Source: Anaerolineae bacterium
Lineage (GTDB): Bacteria; Chloroflexota; Anaerolineae; Anaerolineales; Villigracilaceae
Direction of reading: 5' to 3'
DNA: 64,000 nt
NCBI GenBank assembly: GCA_018648685.1
Contig: JABGQT010000182.1
Span: forward strand, 1-64,000
Position 1 is the first letter of the stretch. Every line of letters begins with the position of its first letter. Below the pieces are notes generated by a model that was given only the letters and a program-made list of their open reading frames with translations, had not been told where the DNA came from and did no database searches. Below, piece by piece: positions 52,058-60,996 of the stretch. The position numbers were made by a program, and so were the translations under genes.

Positions 52058-52933
52058 ATGTCAATTGTTAGCGCAAGAGAAATGATGTTAGAAGCTGCAG
52101 AAGGCAAATATGCTGTAGGAGCGTTCAACATCACGAATTTGATTCAAATGGAAGCTGTTGTCGAGGCTGCGATTGAAAAGAATGCCCCGCTCATCATCCA
52201 GACATCTGTTACCCCTTCCAAATTTTTAGGTAAAGAAGTGCTTGTTTCTATTTATAGAACATTAGCCGAATCTGCCCCTATTCCGATTTGTTTGCATCTC
52301 GACCATAGCACGAGCGTAGAATATTGTATCGAATGTGCAGATGCCGGGTATACAAACCTGATGATCGATGCCTCGAAACAAGATTACGAGGAGAATATCC
52401 GCCAGACGAAGCAAGTGGTGGATCATTGCCATGCGCTCGGCGCGATTTCTGTTGAAGGTGAGTTGGGGACGGTTTCTGGCGTGGAAGATCAGGTTATTGT
52501 GGCAGAGGACGAAGCCCAACTTTGCAGTCCACAACAAGCCGTCGACTTTGTTGAGCGCACGGGCGTAGATATTTTTGCTCCAGCAATTGGCACTGCGCAT
52601 GGTGTTTATAAAACGAAAAACCCTAAAGTCGATTTTGAACGCTTGGGCAAAATTAACCAGATGCTAAACGGCAATGGCGTAAAAACGCCCTTGGTTGTGC
52701 ATGGCGGAACGGGTTTAAGCAAAGAATATGCGATCAAACTTGTTGAAATGGGTGGCGCAAAATTCAATGTTTCTACTGAGTTGAAATACGCCCTGATCAA
52801 TGCAACTTATGGCTATATCTCAGAAAATAGAGAGCAGTATAACCCCGGCAAGATCGATATTGTTGTCAAAGACGCCATTCGAAATGTTGTTGGGCGATGG
52901 ATTGATATATTAGGAAGTGCCGACAAGGCGTAA
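52058..52933 (+). CDS. Class II fructose-bisphosphate aldolase family protein
   Basis: A 291-residue zinc aldolase. Zinc ligands are in LHLDHSTSVE (His), EGELGTVSG (Glu), GTAHGVYKTKNPKVDF (His) and VVHGGTGLS (His). The phosphate-binding FNVSTELK is present. Members split ketose phosphates into dihydroxyacetone phosphate and an aldehyde. Fructose bisphosphate, tagatose bisphosphate and other sugars are all handled by the family. The DeoR locus suggests a catabolic rather than central role. AAGGAG lies 6 nt before the ATG. Confidence 0.93.
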   Translation: MSIVSAREMMLEAAEGKYAVGAFNITNLIQMEAVVEAAIEKNAPLIIQTSVTPSKFLGKEVLVSIYRTLAESAPIPICLHLDHSTSVEYCIECADAGYTNLMIDASKQDYEENIRQTKQVVDHCHALGAISVEGELGTVSGVEDQVIVAEDEAQLCSPQQAVDFVERTGVDIFAPAIGTAHGVYKTKNPKVDFERLGKINQMLNGNGVKTPLVVHGGTGLSKEYAIKLVEMGGAKFNVSTELKYALINATYGYISENREQYNPGKIDIVVKDAIRNVVGRWIDILGSADKA

Positions 52934-52945
52934 AGGAGAGATAAG

Positions 52946-54046
52946 ATGACCAAAGAAGTGCAAGAGTATTTTGTTCCCTGGGTCAAAGGGATTTCGATGT
53001 ATGTTTCAGAGCATATTGAATTGGCTTGGCGCCAGCCAGAACTGCATCGGATGATGTCGAATGAGAATCCTTTTGAACCTTCTGAAAAAGTGATGAAAGC
53101 CATTCAAAACTTCGGCAAAAAAGCAAACCGCTACCCGGACCAAGGCTTGGTTGTGCGTTCAAAAATTGCTGAGATCAACAGATTGGACGGCCCTGGAAAT
53201 GTAATCATCGGAAATGGCTCAAGCGAAGTTTTCGACAATATTTTCAGATCTTTCCTTGAAGTTGGGGATGAAGTTATTCAGCATACCCCCTGCTTTGGGA
53301 TCTACAAGCTACGCTGCAACATACTTGGCGGGAAACTTGTTTCCGTTCCGATGCTCTACGCTGATGAGAAACTTAACTTTGACGTTGATGCGATCTTGGC
53401 TGCGATCACCGATAAGACGAAGATCATCGTCGTTGCAAACCCGAATAACCCCTCAGGGAATTTTATGCCAAAAGATGATTTCATCAAAATCGCTGAGACA
53501 GGCATCCCCTTCATTGTTGATGAAGCCTATATTGAGTTTGCTGGTCTTGGTAAATCTCACGTCGATTTGGTCAAGAAGTATAAGAATGTGTTAATCACAC
53601 GCACACTTTCTAAAGCCTATGGTCTGGCTGGGATGCGATTCGGCTATGCCCTCGGTGACGAGGCAGTTATTGCTCAAATTTCTGCGGCATTATTGCCCTG
53701 GAATGTTGGCACGATCCCGATGTGGGCGGCGTTGGCCGCATTGGAAGATGTTGAAGGTCTGAAGATGCGCGTTGAATTCAATAATAGCGAAGTTGAATAT
53801 ATTGAGAGTTCGCTCAGCGTTATTCCTGGCTTTACGGTCTTCCACTCTGCTTCCAATTACATCCTTTTTGATGGAACGGGCACAGGGAAAAAGGGAGATG
53901 ATCTGGTCGCTTATGCTCAAGAGAAGGGCATCATTCTTCGCCCGCAATCTGAGATGTATGGCTTCGATGGTTGGTTCCGCCTAACTTTAGGCTCAAAAGA
54001 AGAGAATCGTATGGCTGTTGAAACGATTCTTGAATTCTACGCTTAA
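52946..54046 (+). CDS. HisC-like class I/II aminotransferase
   Basis: A 366-residue PLP enzyme close to histidinol-phosphate aminotransferase and CobD-type decarboxylases. The PLP lysine is in TLSKAYGLAGMRFGYA, the Asp in VDEAYIEFAG, and the NPNNPSG loop is conserved. A 40-residue N-terminal extension precedes NENPFEP. It lies 12 bp after the aldolase with AAAGGAGAG as ribosome site. In this setting it may transaminate a phosphorylated aldehyde or ketone rather than act in histidine synthesis, because no other his gene is near. Confidence 0.9.
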   Translation: MTKEVQEYFVPWVKGISMYVSEHIELAWRQPELHRMMSNENPFEPSEKVMKAIQNFGKKANRYPDQGLVVRSKIAEINRLDGPGNVIIGNGSSEVFDNIFRSFLEVGDEVIQHTPCFGIYKLRCNILGGKLVSVPMLYADEKLNFDVDAILAAITDKTKIIVVANPNNPSGNFMPKDDFIKIAETGIPFIVDEAYIEFAGLGKSHVDLVKKYKNVLITRTLSKAYGLAGMRFGYALGDEAVIAQISAALLPWNVGTIPMWAALAALEDVEGLKMRVEFNNSEVEYIESSLSVIPGFTVFHSASNYILFDGTGTGKKGDDLVAYAQEKGIILRPQSEMYGFDGWFRLTLGSKEENRMAVETILEFYA

Positions 54047-54058
54047 TTATTAGATAAT

Positions 54059-54096
54059 AAAGGCGCATGGTGAAAAAACACCGTGCGCCTTTTCTT
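54059..54096 (+). terminator. Terminator after the aminotransferase gene
   Basis: AAAGGCGCATGGTG pairs with CACCGTGCGCCTTT (one G-T pair) around a 6-nt A loop, followed by TTCTT. It separates this operon from the HAD gene. Confidence 0.88.
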
Positions 54097-54177
54097 ACCC
54101 CAGTCTTCTCCTAGTCTCCCTAAAATTCAACATCGGAATTTAGGGGAGGGGCAGAGAAAATAAGAAAGGAAAATCTA

Positions 54178-54939
54178 ATGGCAAAAATAAAGGCAGTTTT
54201 TTTTGATCAAGATGGTGTGATTATTGATACCGAGCGTGATGGGCATCGTGTTGCTTTCAATCAGACTTTCAAAGATTTCGGCTACGATTTCGCGTGGGAT
54301 GTAGAGTATTACCACGAACTTCTCCAAGTCGCTGGCGGCAAAGAGCGGATGAAGCATCATCTTAAGACGAAAGGCTTTGGGGTTGAGATCGCTCCTGAAG
54401 AAATTGATGATCTCATTAAGAAGATGCATAAGCATAAGACAGCGGTTTTTGTTGAACTCATTGAGAGCGGAAAATTACCCTTGCGCCCTGGTGTGAAGCG
54501 GTTGATGAAAGAAGTGAATGACGCTGGCTTATTATTGGGCATCTGCACCACTTCCAATGAAAAAGCGGCGCAGGCTGTGGTCAATGGCTTGCTCAAAGAG
54601 ATTAAATTCGAGTTTGTTCTGGCTGGCGATATTGTTGAGAATAAGAAGCCTGACCCCGAAATTTATAATTTAGCCCTCACCAAAAGCGGATTTGCTCCTG
54701 ATGAGTGCATCGTCATCGAAGATTCACGCAATGGTGTTTTGGCTGCTCGTGCGGCGGAACTAAATATCGTCGCGACGACGAATATCTATACTGCGAGCGA
54801 AGACCTTTCCGATGCTAATATCATTACGACCACTCTTGGTGATGTGGATGATGAAAAAGGCGAACTAAATCAAGGCGGTGAAAGCATTGATTATGATGGT
54901 GTTTTGCGACTTGAGCAGTTGATGGCATATTTTGGGTAG
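54178..54939 (+). CDS. HAD-family phosphatase or phosphomutase (CbbY/PGMB-like)
   Basis: A 253-residue haloacid-dehalogenase-fold enzyme. Motif I is FFDQDGVIIDTE (nucleophile Asp, second Asp as acid/base), motif II the Thr/Ser of GICTTSNEKAAQ, motif III Lys of ENKKPDPEIY, and motif IV VIEDSRNGVLAARA. The second Asp in motif I is typical of beta-phosphoglucomutase/CbbY types that dephosphorylate or isomerise sugar phosphates. AAGGAAA lies about 6 nt before the ATG. It is read with or near the aldolase-aminotransferase unit. Confidence 0.9.
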   Translation: MAKIKAVFFDQDGVIIDTERDGHRVAFNQTFKDFGYDFAWDVEYYHELLQVAGGKERMKHHLKTKGFGVEIAPEEIDDLIKKMHKHKTAVFVELIESGKLPLRPGVKRLMKEVNDAGLLLGICTTSNEKAAQAVVNGLLKEIKFEFVLAGDIVENKKPDPEIYNLALTKSGFAPDECIVIEDSRNGVLAARAAELNIVATTNIYTASEDLSDANIITTTLGDVDDEKGELNQGGESIDYDGVLRLEQLMAYFG

Positions 54940-55044
54940 CGGAGGCAAATGAATCTGCCCGTATAAAGGTTTGTCAAAGGCAAGCAAGCTGACTTCACGG
55001 TCGTTTGCAAAAATCCAGTAGATTTTTAAACTAGGTTTATCCAA

Positions 55045-55098
55045 AGATGACAATCATTGATCCGGAGGTAAAATTCGGTAACTCAGTGATTGTCATCT
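55045..55098. repeat. 12-bp perfect inverted repeat in the HAD/binding-protein spacer
   Basis: AGATGACAATCA (55045-55056) and TGATTGTCATCT (55087-55098) surround 30 nt. It lies upstream of the promoter below, and so may be an operator pair or the HAD gene terminator (no T-run follows). The rest of the 398-bp spacer is AT-rich; AAAGGAGGTG at about 55254 is an orphan strong ribosome site. Confidence 0.6.
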
Positions 55099-55135
55099 CC
55101 TAAAAAGAATCGTACCGATTGTCGCAAAAGCTCCA

Positions 55136-55144
55136 TGTTATAAT
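55136..55144 (+). promoter_or_regulatory. Extended -10 promoter of the binding-protein operon
   Basis: TGTTATAAT fits the TGnTATAAT form. It would give a leader of about 185 nt before the lipoprotein start. A TTGTCG at 55119-55124 is only 14 bp upstream, too close for a normal -35. Confidence 0.55.
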
Positions 55145-55337
55145 TTTTCTTTACAATGTCCGTGTTTGGAGGTTGTTTTCCCTTTTTTATTAACTAAAAC
55201 TTAACTTAACAAAAACTAAATATCTTGTACGATTAGTGCGCGTTCTTCCGTTTAAAGGAGGTGGTGTGCAAGAAGAATGATTTGTTTTAATGTTCTATCT
55301 GTACCTAATATCCAATGTATATAAGGAGTAAAAGAGT

Positions 55338-57404
55338 ATGTTAAAGAAATCTGGATTATGGATCGTCACCCTGATGATCCTCGCGTCAATGATTTTGAGT
55401 GCTTGTGGTGGCGGTGAACCTGCTGCCCCCGCAGAAGAACCTGCCGCACCTGCGGAAGAACCCGCCGCTCCCGCAGAAGAAGATGGTGGCTGTGCCGCTG
55501 TTGCTCTGGGCGACGGTGACTATGCGCGTATTTACGAATTGGCAGATTACGAAGCTATGGCAGGTTGCACCATGTCTTTCTCAGGAAACCCCGACATGGC
55601 AGACCTCAATGGTCAAATCGGCAACAATCCTGAATTGCCCCCAGTAGAAGAACGTGTTCCTGCTGAACCTTTGGTTGTTGTACCTTACGAGGCTGTTGGT
55701 CAATATGGTGGTACTTTCCACGCAACTTCAAACGCAACAGAATCTGGTACTTCTGACTTCTTGGCAGTTCGCCACGTCAACTTCGTTCGCTACAGCGATG
55801 ATTACGTTACAATTGAACCCAATATCGCCAAAAGCTGGGAATGGAATGATGATTTCACCGAAGTAACATTCCATCTTCGTGAAGGCCATAAATGGTCAGA
55901 TGGTGCGCCCTTTACATCTGCTGATGTTGCCTTCTGGATGAATGAGATTGTTCTCAACACAGATATTTATGAAAATACACCTAGCTGGGTTCAATTCGGC
56001 GACGGTACAATGACTGTTGAAGTGATTGATGACACAACAGTCAAATTCGTCTTCCCCGTGCCAACTCCAGGCATTGTGAGCTTCTTTGCAACCTCCTTCC
56101 GCCAACCCTTCCAGCCCAAACATTTCTTTGATAAGAAAGTTGCCGATGGTATGGATTTTGTTGAAGCCGTCACTCTCTACTATGGTCTCAGCGATTGGAC
56201 TGATGTCCCCTCCCCACTACTTGGTGAAAAAGCAGACGATGTAAAACCCACGCTTGAATCCCATATTTTGGTTGAAGAGACCACCGAAGGCCGCCACTTT
56301 GTTGCCAATCCTTACTTCTTCATGGTAGACACTGCTGGCAATCAATTGCCCTATATCAACGAACAAGACGAAATCTACGTTCCTGACGCAGAAGTTCGTA
56401 ACCTAAAAATCACCAATGGTGAAGTTGACTATAAAGTTCAGTCGATCTCCATCATCGATTACCCTCTCTATAAAGATCACGAAGCAGATGGTGATTACAC
56501 CGTTGACTTAGGCTCTGGTGTTGGTGCGAATTTGTTCTATGGCTTCAACTTGACCCATGAAGATGAAGGCTTACGCGAAATTTTCATGGACCTTCGCTTC
56601 CGTCAGGCAATGTCTATTGCTATTGACCGAGACGAAATCGTTGAGTTGATTTATCTTGGACAAGCAACTCCCATGCAAGCCACCCCCGCAGATGGCAACA
56701 CTGTCAACTTCGTCACAGAAGAACACAAAAACGCCTTCATTGAATACGATCTGGCTGGTGCAAACGCATTGCTAGACGAAATGGGCTTGGTAGATGTTGA
56801 TGGCGATGGTCTCCGAGAACGTGCCGATGGCTCACCTCTTGCAATTGAACTTCAATACTCCACCCAAAGTGGTCCTGCTCAAATTCAAGAGTTGGTAAAG
56901 AGCTATTGGGATGCCGCTGGTGTTGCAACCACCCTCAAAGAAGTTACCTCTGACGAATATCGTGAAAGAGGAACAACAAATGGGGCAGATGTAGTCACTT
57001 GGTTGTATGATGCTACAACTGGTCCAGTTATTGTGCTAGATACCGCCATGCTTTTGCCACCCTTCGGATATGCGTTCAATCCTGGTATGGCTTATGGATG
57101 GGAAGAATGGCATAACACGGACGGAGCTTCAGGTATTGAGCCGCCAGCCGATGTACAAGAATTGTACGACCTTGTCGCAGAATTCCTCCAATACCCACTC
57201 GGCTCAGCAGAAAGCGATGCCGTAGGTGCAAAGATTGTTGATATTCATGTAGATAATCTACTCAAAATTGGTATTGCAGGCAATATCCAAATGCCTATCA
57301 TTCACACAAACCGCCTGCATAACTTTGGTCCTTACACTGTAGTAAGCTATGACTACTATCGTGTTTACCCCATGATCCCCGCAGAATGGTACTTCTCTGA
57401 ATAA
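55338..57404 (+). CDS. Family 5 ABC transporter substrate-binding lipoprotein
   Basis: A 688-residue extracellular binding protein of the DppA/OppA class, long for the family. The signal peptide ends in lipobox LSAC. Three 21-bp tandem repeats encode PAAPAEE spacers. The SBP_bac_5 body starts near residue 110 with PLVVVPYEAVGQYGGTF; ARSWEWNDDFTEVTFHLREGHKWSDGAPFTSADV-type signature is present in order. Family 5 proteins bind peptides, nickel, opines or, in some lineages, oligosaccharides and phosphodiesters. AAGGAG lies 9 nt before the ATG. First gene of the importer. Confidence 0.93.
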   Translation: MLKKSGLWIVTLMILASMILSACGGGEPAAPAEEPAAPAEEPAAPAEEDGGCAAVALGDGDYARIYELADYEAMAGCTMSFSGNPDMADLNGQIGNNPELPPVEERVPAEPLVVVPYEAVGQYGGTFHATSNATESGTSDFLAVRHVNFVRYSDDYVTIEPNIAKSWEWNDDFTEVTFHLREGHKWSDGAPFTSADVAFWMNEIVLNTDIYENTPSWVQFGDGTMTVEVIDDTTVKFVFPVPTPGIVSFFATSFRQPFQPKHFFDKKVADGMDFVEAVTLYYGLSDWTDVPSPLLGEKADDVKPTLESHILVEETTEGRHFVANPYFFMVDTAGNQLPYINEQDEIYVPDAEVRNLKITNGEVDYKVQSISIIDYPLYKDHEADGDYTVDLGSGVGANLFYGFNLTHEDEGLREIFMDLRFRQAMSIAIDRDEIVELIYLGQATPMQATPADGNTVNFVTEEHKNAFIEYDLAGANALLDEMGLVDVDGDGLRERADGSPLAIELQYSTQSGPAQIQELVKSYWDAAGVATTLKEVTSDEYRERGTTNGADVVTWLYDATTGPVIVLDTAMLLPPFGYAFNPGMAYGWEEWHNTDGASGIEPPADVQELYDLVAEFLQYPLGSAESDAVGAKIVDIHVDNLLKIGIAGNIQMPIIHTNRLHNFGPYTVVSYDYYRVYPMIPAEWYFSE

Positions 57405-57414
57405 TCATTAGACT

Positions 57415-57450
57415 AAACCTGACAGGTCGTAAAGACCTGTCAGGTTTTTT
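57415..57450 (+). terminator. Terminator after the binding-protein gene
   Basis: AAACCTGACAGGTC pairs with GACCTGTCAGGTTT (14 bp, 5-nt loop) followed by TTTT. As with the sugar operon, it should make the lipoprotein more abundant than the permeases. The next 280 bp (to 57733) hold no gene that I can support. Confidence 0.92.
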
Positions 57451-57733
57451 GTATCTAACGCTCTGTGTTGGATATTCTGGATTGGATACAAGTCGCAACG
57501 CGGAGCGTTACTATTAGGATGGGCTTGTCGGTTTTTTCTAAAATTTTGGACACGTTCCGCTTCACCCGTGATTTGGGCTGGGGTGTCGGATCCCAAACAG
57601 ATTCGCGGCGTGAGCAAAATTAAGTCTACGCCAGCGACAATGTTGATAGATGGCAAGCAAGTTAAAAACGCGAGCGACGCGGCTTTTCATCCCATAAAAA
57701 ACAGTATTTCTCACATCCTCATATTTAATCCTC

Positions 57734-57788
57734 GTAGTAAGGGCATTAGCTCTTTCTTTTATCTCATAAGGGGTAATGCCCTTACTAC
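57734..57788. repeat. 15-bp perfect inverted repeat before dppB-like gene
   Basis: GTAGTAAGGGCATTA (57734-57748) and TAATGCCCTTACTAC (57774-57788) flank 25 bp, ending 15 bp before the permease start. It resembles a REP-type element inserted in the operon; the GGGAGAAG after it supplies the ribosome site. Confidence 0.75.
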
Positions 57789-57803
57789 AAGGGAGAAGAA
57801 AAG

Positions 57804-58799
57804 ATGGTCAAATTTTTATTTCAACGTACAATCGGCATGGCAATCACCATGTTTTTCGTGTCGATTATGGTATTTGTTATTATGGAACTTCCGCCGGGGG
57901 ATTATGCCGAACGATGGGCGTTTCGTAAATTTTCAGGGACAGGCGCGCAAATCACCGAAGCCGACCTTGATAATATCCGAGCAAATTTCGGGCTTGATCG
58001 CCCTGCCCCAGAGCGTTATTTCAAATGGATTAGCGGCATTGTCTTACACGGCGATTTTGGTGAAGCCTTTGCTTTTCAAACTTCTGTCAACAATGTAATC
58101 GGGCAAAAAATCTGGTTAACGCTCGCAATTCTTTTCTCCACATTGATTGTGACGTATCTCGTGGCGATACCGGTGGGAATCTATGCGGCTATCAGGCGCG
58201 GATCCGCTGAAGATTATGCGCTAACTGTGTTTAGCTATTTGGGATTTGCTCTGCCGAATTTTTTGCTGGCGTTGGTCTTGCTTTATGTGTCCATCACTGT
58301 TTTCGACTCCTCTGTTGGCGGGCTTTTTTCACCCGAATACGCCGATGCCCCCTGGAGTATAGCAAAAGCGAAAGATCTTCTTGGGCATCTGATTATCCCC
58401 GCTATTATTTTAGCTTGGTCCGCGACCGCTTTTCAATTACAGACAGTGCGAGCCACCATGCTCGATGAACTTAATAATTTATCTGTGACCGCAGCCCGCG
58501 CACGCGGCGTTCCTGAGTGGAAGTTGCTGCTCAAATACCCCGCTCGCTTGGCCATTAACCCTGTTGTTAGCACGATGAGTTTTGATGCCAATCGTATCTT
58601 TTCGGAGTTACCGATTGTTGCCCTTGTTTTAGGTTTACCTGAATTAGGTGAGCTTCTGCTTAAATCATATCTTGATTTAGATATGTTTGTAGCAGGTGCA
58701 ATTTTACTCATCCTGACCTTTATGATTGTTTTTATGAATTTTCTCTCCGATATTTTTCTCGCGATTTTAGATCCGCGAGTTAAGCTAATAGAAGGTTAA
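57804..58799 (+). CDS. ABC transporter permease (DppB-like)
   Basis: A 331-residue permease with six membrane segments. The start FLFQRTIGMAITMFFVSIMVFVIME is the DppB/OppB type first segment. The EAA loop reads TVRATMLDELNNLSVTAARARGVPEWKLLLKYPAR. GDFGEAF near residue 75 is a conserved periplasmic mark. It forms the channel together with the next gene. Confidence 0.94.
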   Translation: MVKFLFQRTIGMAITMFFVSIMVFVIMELPPGDYAERWAFRKFSGTGAQITEADLDNIRANFGLDRPAPERYFKWISGIVLHGDFGEAFAFQTSVNNVIGQKIWLTLAILFSTLIVTYLVAIPVGIYAAIRRGSAEDYALTVFSYLGFALPNFLLALVLLYVSITVFDSSVGGLFSPEYADAPWSIAKAKDLLGHLIIPAIILAWSATAFQLQTVRATMLDELNNLSVTAARARGVPEWKLLLKYPARLAINPVVSTMSFDANRIFSELPIVALVLGLPELGELLLKSYLDLDMFVAGAILLILTFMIVFMNFLSDIFLAILDPRVKLIEG

Positions 58800-58804
58800 G
58801 GGAT

Positions 58805-59959
58805 ATGACACCTACTGATTTATCCCCAAAAGAAACACAGGCTCCTATTAACCAAATGGAATCAGAAGAAGCGCAGCGTTATTACTCTGCTACTCAATTT
58901 CAATTAATTTGGTGGCGTTTTCGCAAACATCGTCTTGCTCAAGTGGGTGCAATTATTCTAATCACGATGGCTGTGATTGGACTTTTTGCTGAATTTTTTG
59001 GACCCTATACTGGCACAACCCGTGTCAGTGATGCCGTTTTGGTTAGGCCTCAAGCACCGCAGTTTTGCAATGATGATGGCTGCACCTTACGCCCATTCAT
59101 TCCCGGTGTAATCTCAGAGCGTAACCCAGAGACCCTGCGGATGGAAACTAAAATTGATCCATCTGTCCGACGAGATATTTATTTCTTTGTCGAAGGTGAA
59201 GAATACAAATTATTGGGCAAATTCAAGACAAATATACATTTTTTCGGCTTAAAAGAAGGCTCAATTCACCTCTTTGGCACGGATAGTTTAGGGCGAGATA
59301 TTTTCTCACGTGTTCTTCTTGCTACTCGAACATCTTTATCCATTGGTATATTTGGTGTTGTAATCGCCTTTGTCTTGGCTTTGGTCATAGGCGGCGTAGC
59401 GGGCTATTTTGGCGGTGGGCTTGATTACGCTATTCAACGCCTAACCGAAATTGTGCGCGTTATTCCTGTAATCCCGCTCTATATGGGTTTGGCGGCAGCC
59501 TTTCCTAAAGAATGGTCATCTACTCAAGTTTATTTTGCCATGACGCTGGTTCTGGCTCTCGTTGGGTGGCCTACTTTAGCTCGTCGTATTCGAGGTAAAT
59601 TATTAAGCCTGCGTGGCGAAGATTATGTGATCGCCGCCAACTTAGCTGGGGCAGGTCCCAGTCGTATTATTGGACGACATCTACTCCCTGCCTTTATGAG
59701 CTATATCATTGTTGACTTGGTGATCTCCTTCCCATTTATGCTCTTGAGTGAAACGGCTCTCAGTTTTGTCGGGTTGGGTCTGCGCCCGCCAACAGTGAGT
59801 TGGGGAGTCCTCTTGCAAGATGCACAGACCGTTCGTGCTATTGAGCAGGCTCCGTGGCTCTTTATTCCGGCGATTTTTGTTGTAGTCGCAGTGCTATCCT
59901 TTACCGTGCTAGGTGATGGATTACGCGATGCCGCAGATCCATACCAAGTGAGTGGCTAG
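58805..59959 (+). CDS. ABC transporter permease (DppC-like)
   Basis: A 384-residue permease. After an N-terminal membrane segment there is an unusually long external loop (about 75-160), then five membrane segments. HLFGTDSLGRDIFSRVLLATRTSL is the hallmark of DppC/OppC. The EAA loop is LRGEDYVIAANLAGAGPSRIIGRHLLP. Starts 5 bp after the DppB-like gene. Confidence 0.94.
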   Translation: MTPTDLSPKETQAPINQMESEEAQRYYSATQFQLIWWRFRKHRLAQVGAIILITMAVIGLFAEFFGPYTGTTRVSDAVLVRPQAPQFCNDDGCTLRPFIPGVISERNPETLRMETKIDPSVRRDIYFFVEGEEYKLLGKFKTNIHFFGLKEGSIHLFGTDSLGRDIFSRVLLATRTSLSIGIFGVVIAFVLALVIGGVAGYFGGGLDYAIQRLTEIVRVIPVIPLYMGLAAAFPKEWSSTQVYFAMTLVLALVGWPTLARRIRGKLLSLRGEDYVIAANLAGAGPSRIIGRHLLPAFMSYIIVDLVISFPFMLLSETALSFVGLGLRPPTVSWGVLLQDAQTVRAIEQAPWLFIPAIFVVVAVLSFTVLGDGLRDAADPYQVSG

Positions 59960-59970
59960 GAGATAATTTC

Positions 59971-60996
59971 ATGGCAAATACAAAAGAAATCACTAAAGAT
60001 AATCTCTTAGAAGTAAGAAATCTTAAAATCTCTTTCAAAACAGATGAAGGGATTATCACCGCCGTTGACGGGATTGACTTTTCTGTTAAACACGGGCAAA
60101 CATTGGGTATTGTGGGCGAAAGCGGATCAGGGAAAAGCGTGAGCACATGGTCTATCATGCGCCTTCTGCCCAAAAATTCGATCATCGACAAAGGCTCATC
60201 CATTCAGTTTCATCGCAAAAGCGGAAAAGTTGTTGAGATGACGAAATTGAAAGCAAATAGCCGTGAGCTTCGTAAAATTCGCGGTGGAGAAGTCGCCTTG
60301 ATTTTTCAGGAACCAATGAGTTCCTTTTCGCCTGTATACACAATTGGCAACCAAATTGTGGAAGCGGTTCTCCAGCATCGCGATGTGAGCAAAGAAGAAG
60401 CGGAAGAAATTGCGGTGGACATGCTCGACCGCGTAGGGATTTCCAACCCTCGCCAACGTTTTAGACAATATCCTTTCGAGCTTTCAGGCGGGATGCGTCA
60501 ACGCGCGATGATCGCAGTAGCCCTCTCAATGAATCCTTCGCTATTAATCGCAGATGAACCAACCACCTCTTTAGATGTGACCATCCAAGCCCAAATTTTG
60601 GAGTTGATGAACGAGCTACAAGAAGAGTTGGGGATGTCAATTATCTTCATCACGCATAACTTAGGCGTAATCGCTCAAGTAGCAGATGAAATCGAGGTCA
60701 TGTATCTGGGCAAAATTCTGGAGCGAGGAAAAACAAAAGAGATTATTCAGCAGCCACAGCATCCTTATACGCAAGCTTTATTAGAAGCTATCCCACGTCT
60801 GGATCGGCTTGGAGAACGATTAACCGCCATCAGTGGCGATATTCCCAGCCCCTTGTCACGACCCGTTGGCTGCCCATTCTATACACGCTGCGAAAAAGTG
60901 ATGCCCGGCATCTGCGATATCGAAATGCCAAAACCAACCCAACTTAGCGAGACCCATACCGTATATTGTTTCTTACACGAGGAAAAAGATGTCTGA
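59971..60996 (+). CDS. ABC transporter ATP-binding protein (DppD-like)
   Basis: A 341-residue ATPase subunit. Walker A is GESGSGKSVST, the signature LSGGMRQRAMIA, and Walker B LLIADEPTTSLDV, with the switch His in ITHNLG. The C-terminal CxxxC type cluster (GCPFYTRCEKVMPGIC) is the oligopeptide-transporter extension that may bind an iron-sulfur centre. Starts 11 bp after the DppC-like gene and overlaps the next by 8 bp. Confidence 0.95.
   Translation: MANTKEITKDNLLEVRNLKISFKTDEGIITAVDGIDFSVKHGQTLGIVGESGSGKSVSTWSIMRLLPKNSIIDKGSSIQFHRKSGKVVEMTKLKANSRELRKIRGGEVALIFQEPMSSFSPVYTIGNQIVEAVLQHRDVSKEEAEEIAVDMLDRVGISNPRQRFRQYPFELSGGMRQRAMIAVALSMNPSLLIADEPTTSLDVTIQAQILELMNELQEELGMSIIFITHNLGVIAQVADEIEVMYLGKILERGKTKEIIQQPQHPYTQALLEAIPRLDRLGERLTAISGDIPSPLSRPVGCPFYTRCEKVMPGICDIEMPKPTQLSETHTVYCFLHEEKDV

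Noticed and set aside
52946-54046. hisC, a histidine biosynthesis gene
   Set aside because: Sequence is HisC-like, but no other his gene is near and the DeoR/aldolase/HAD context favours a catabolic role; I left the symbol empty.
57568-58098. Open frame of 176 codons across the dppB start
   Set aside because: It overlaps dppB in another frame and translates to low-quality sequence with no family pattern.
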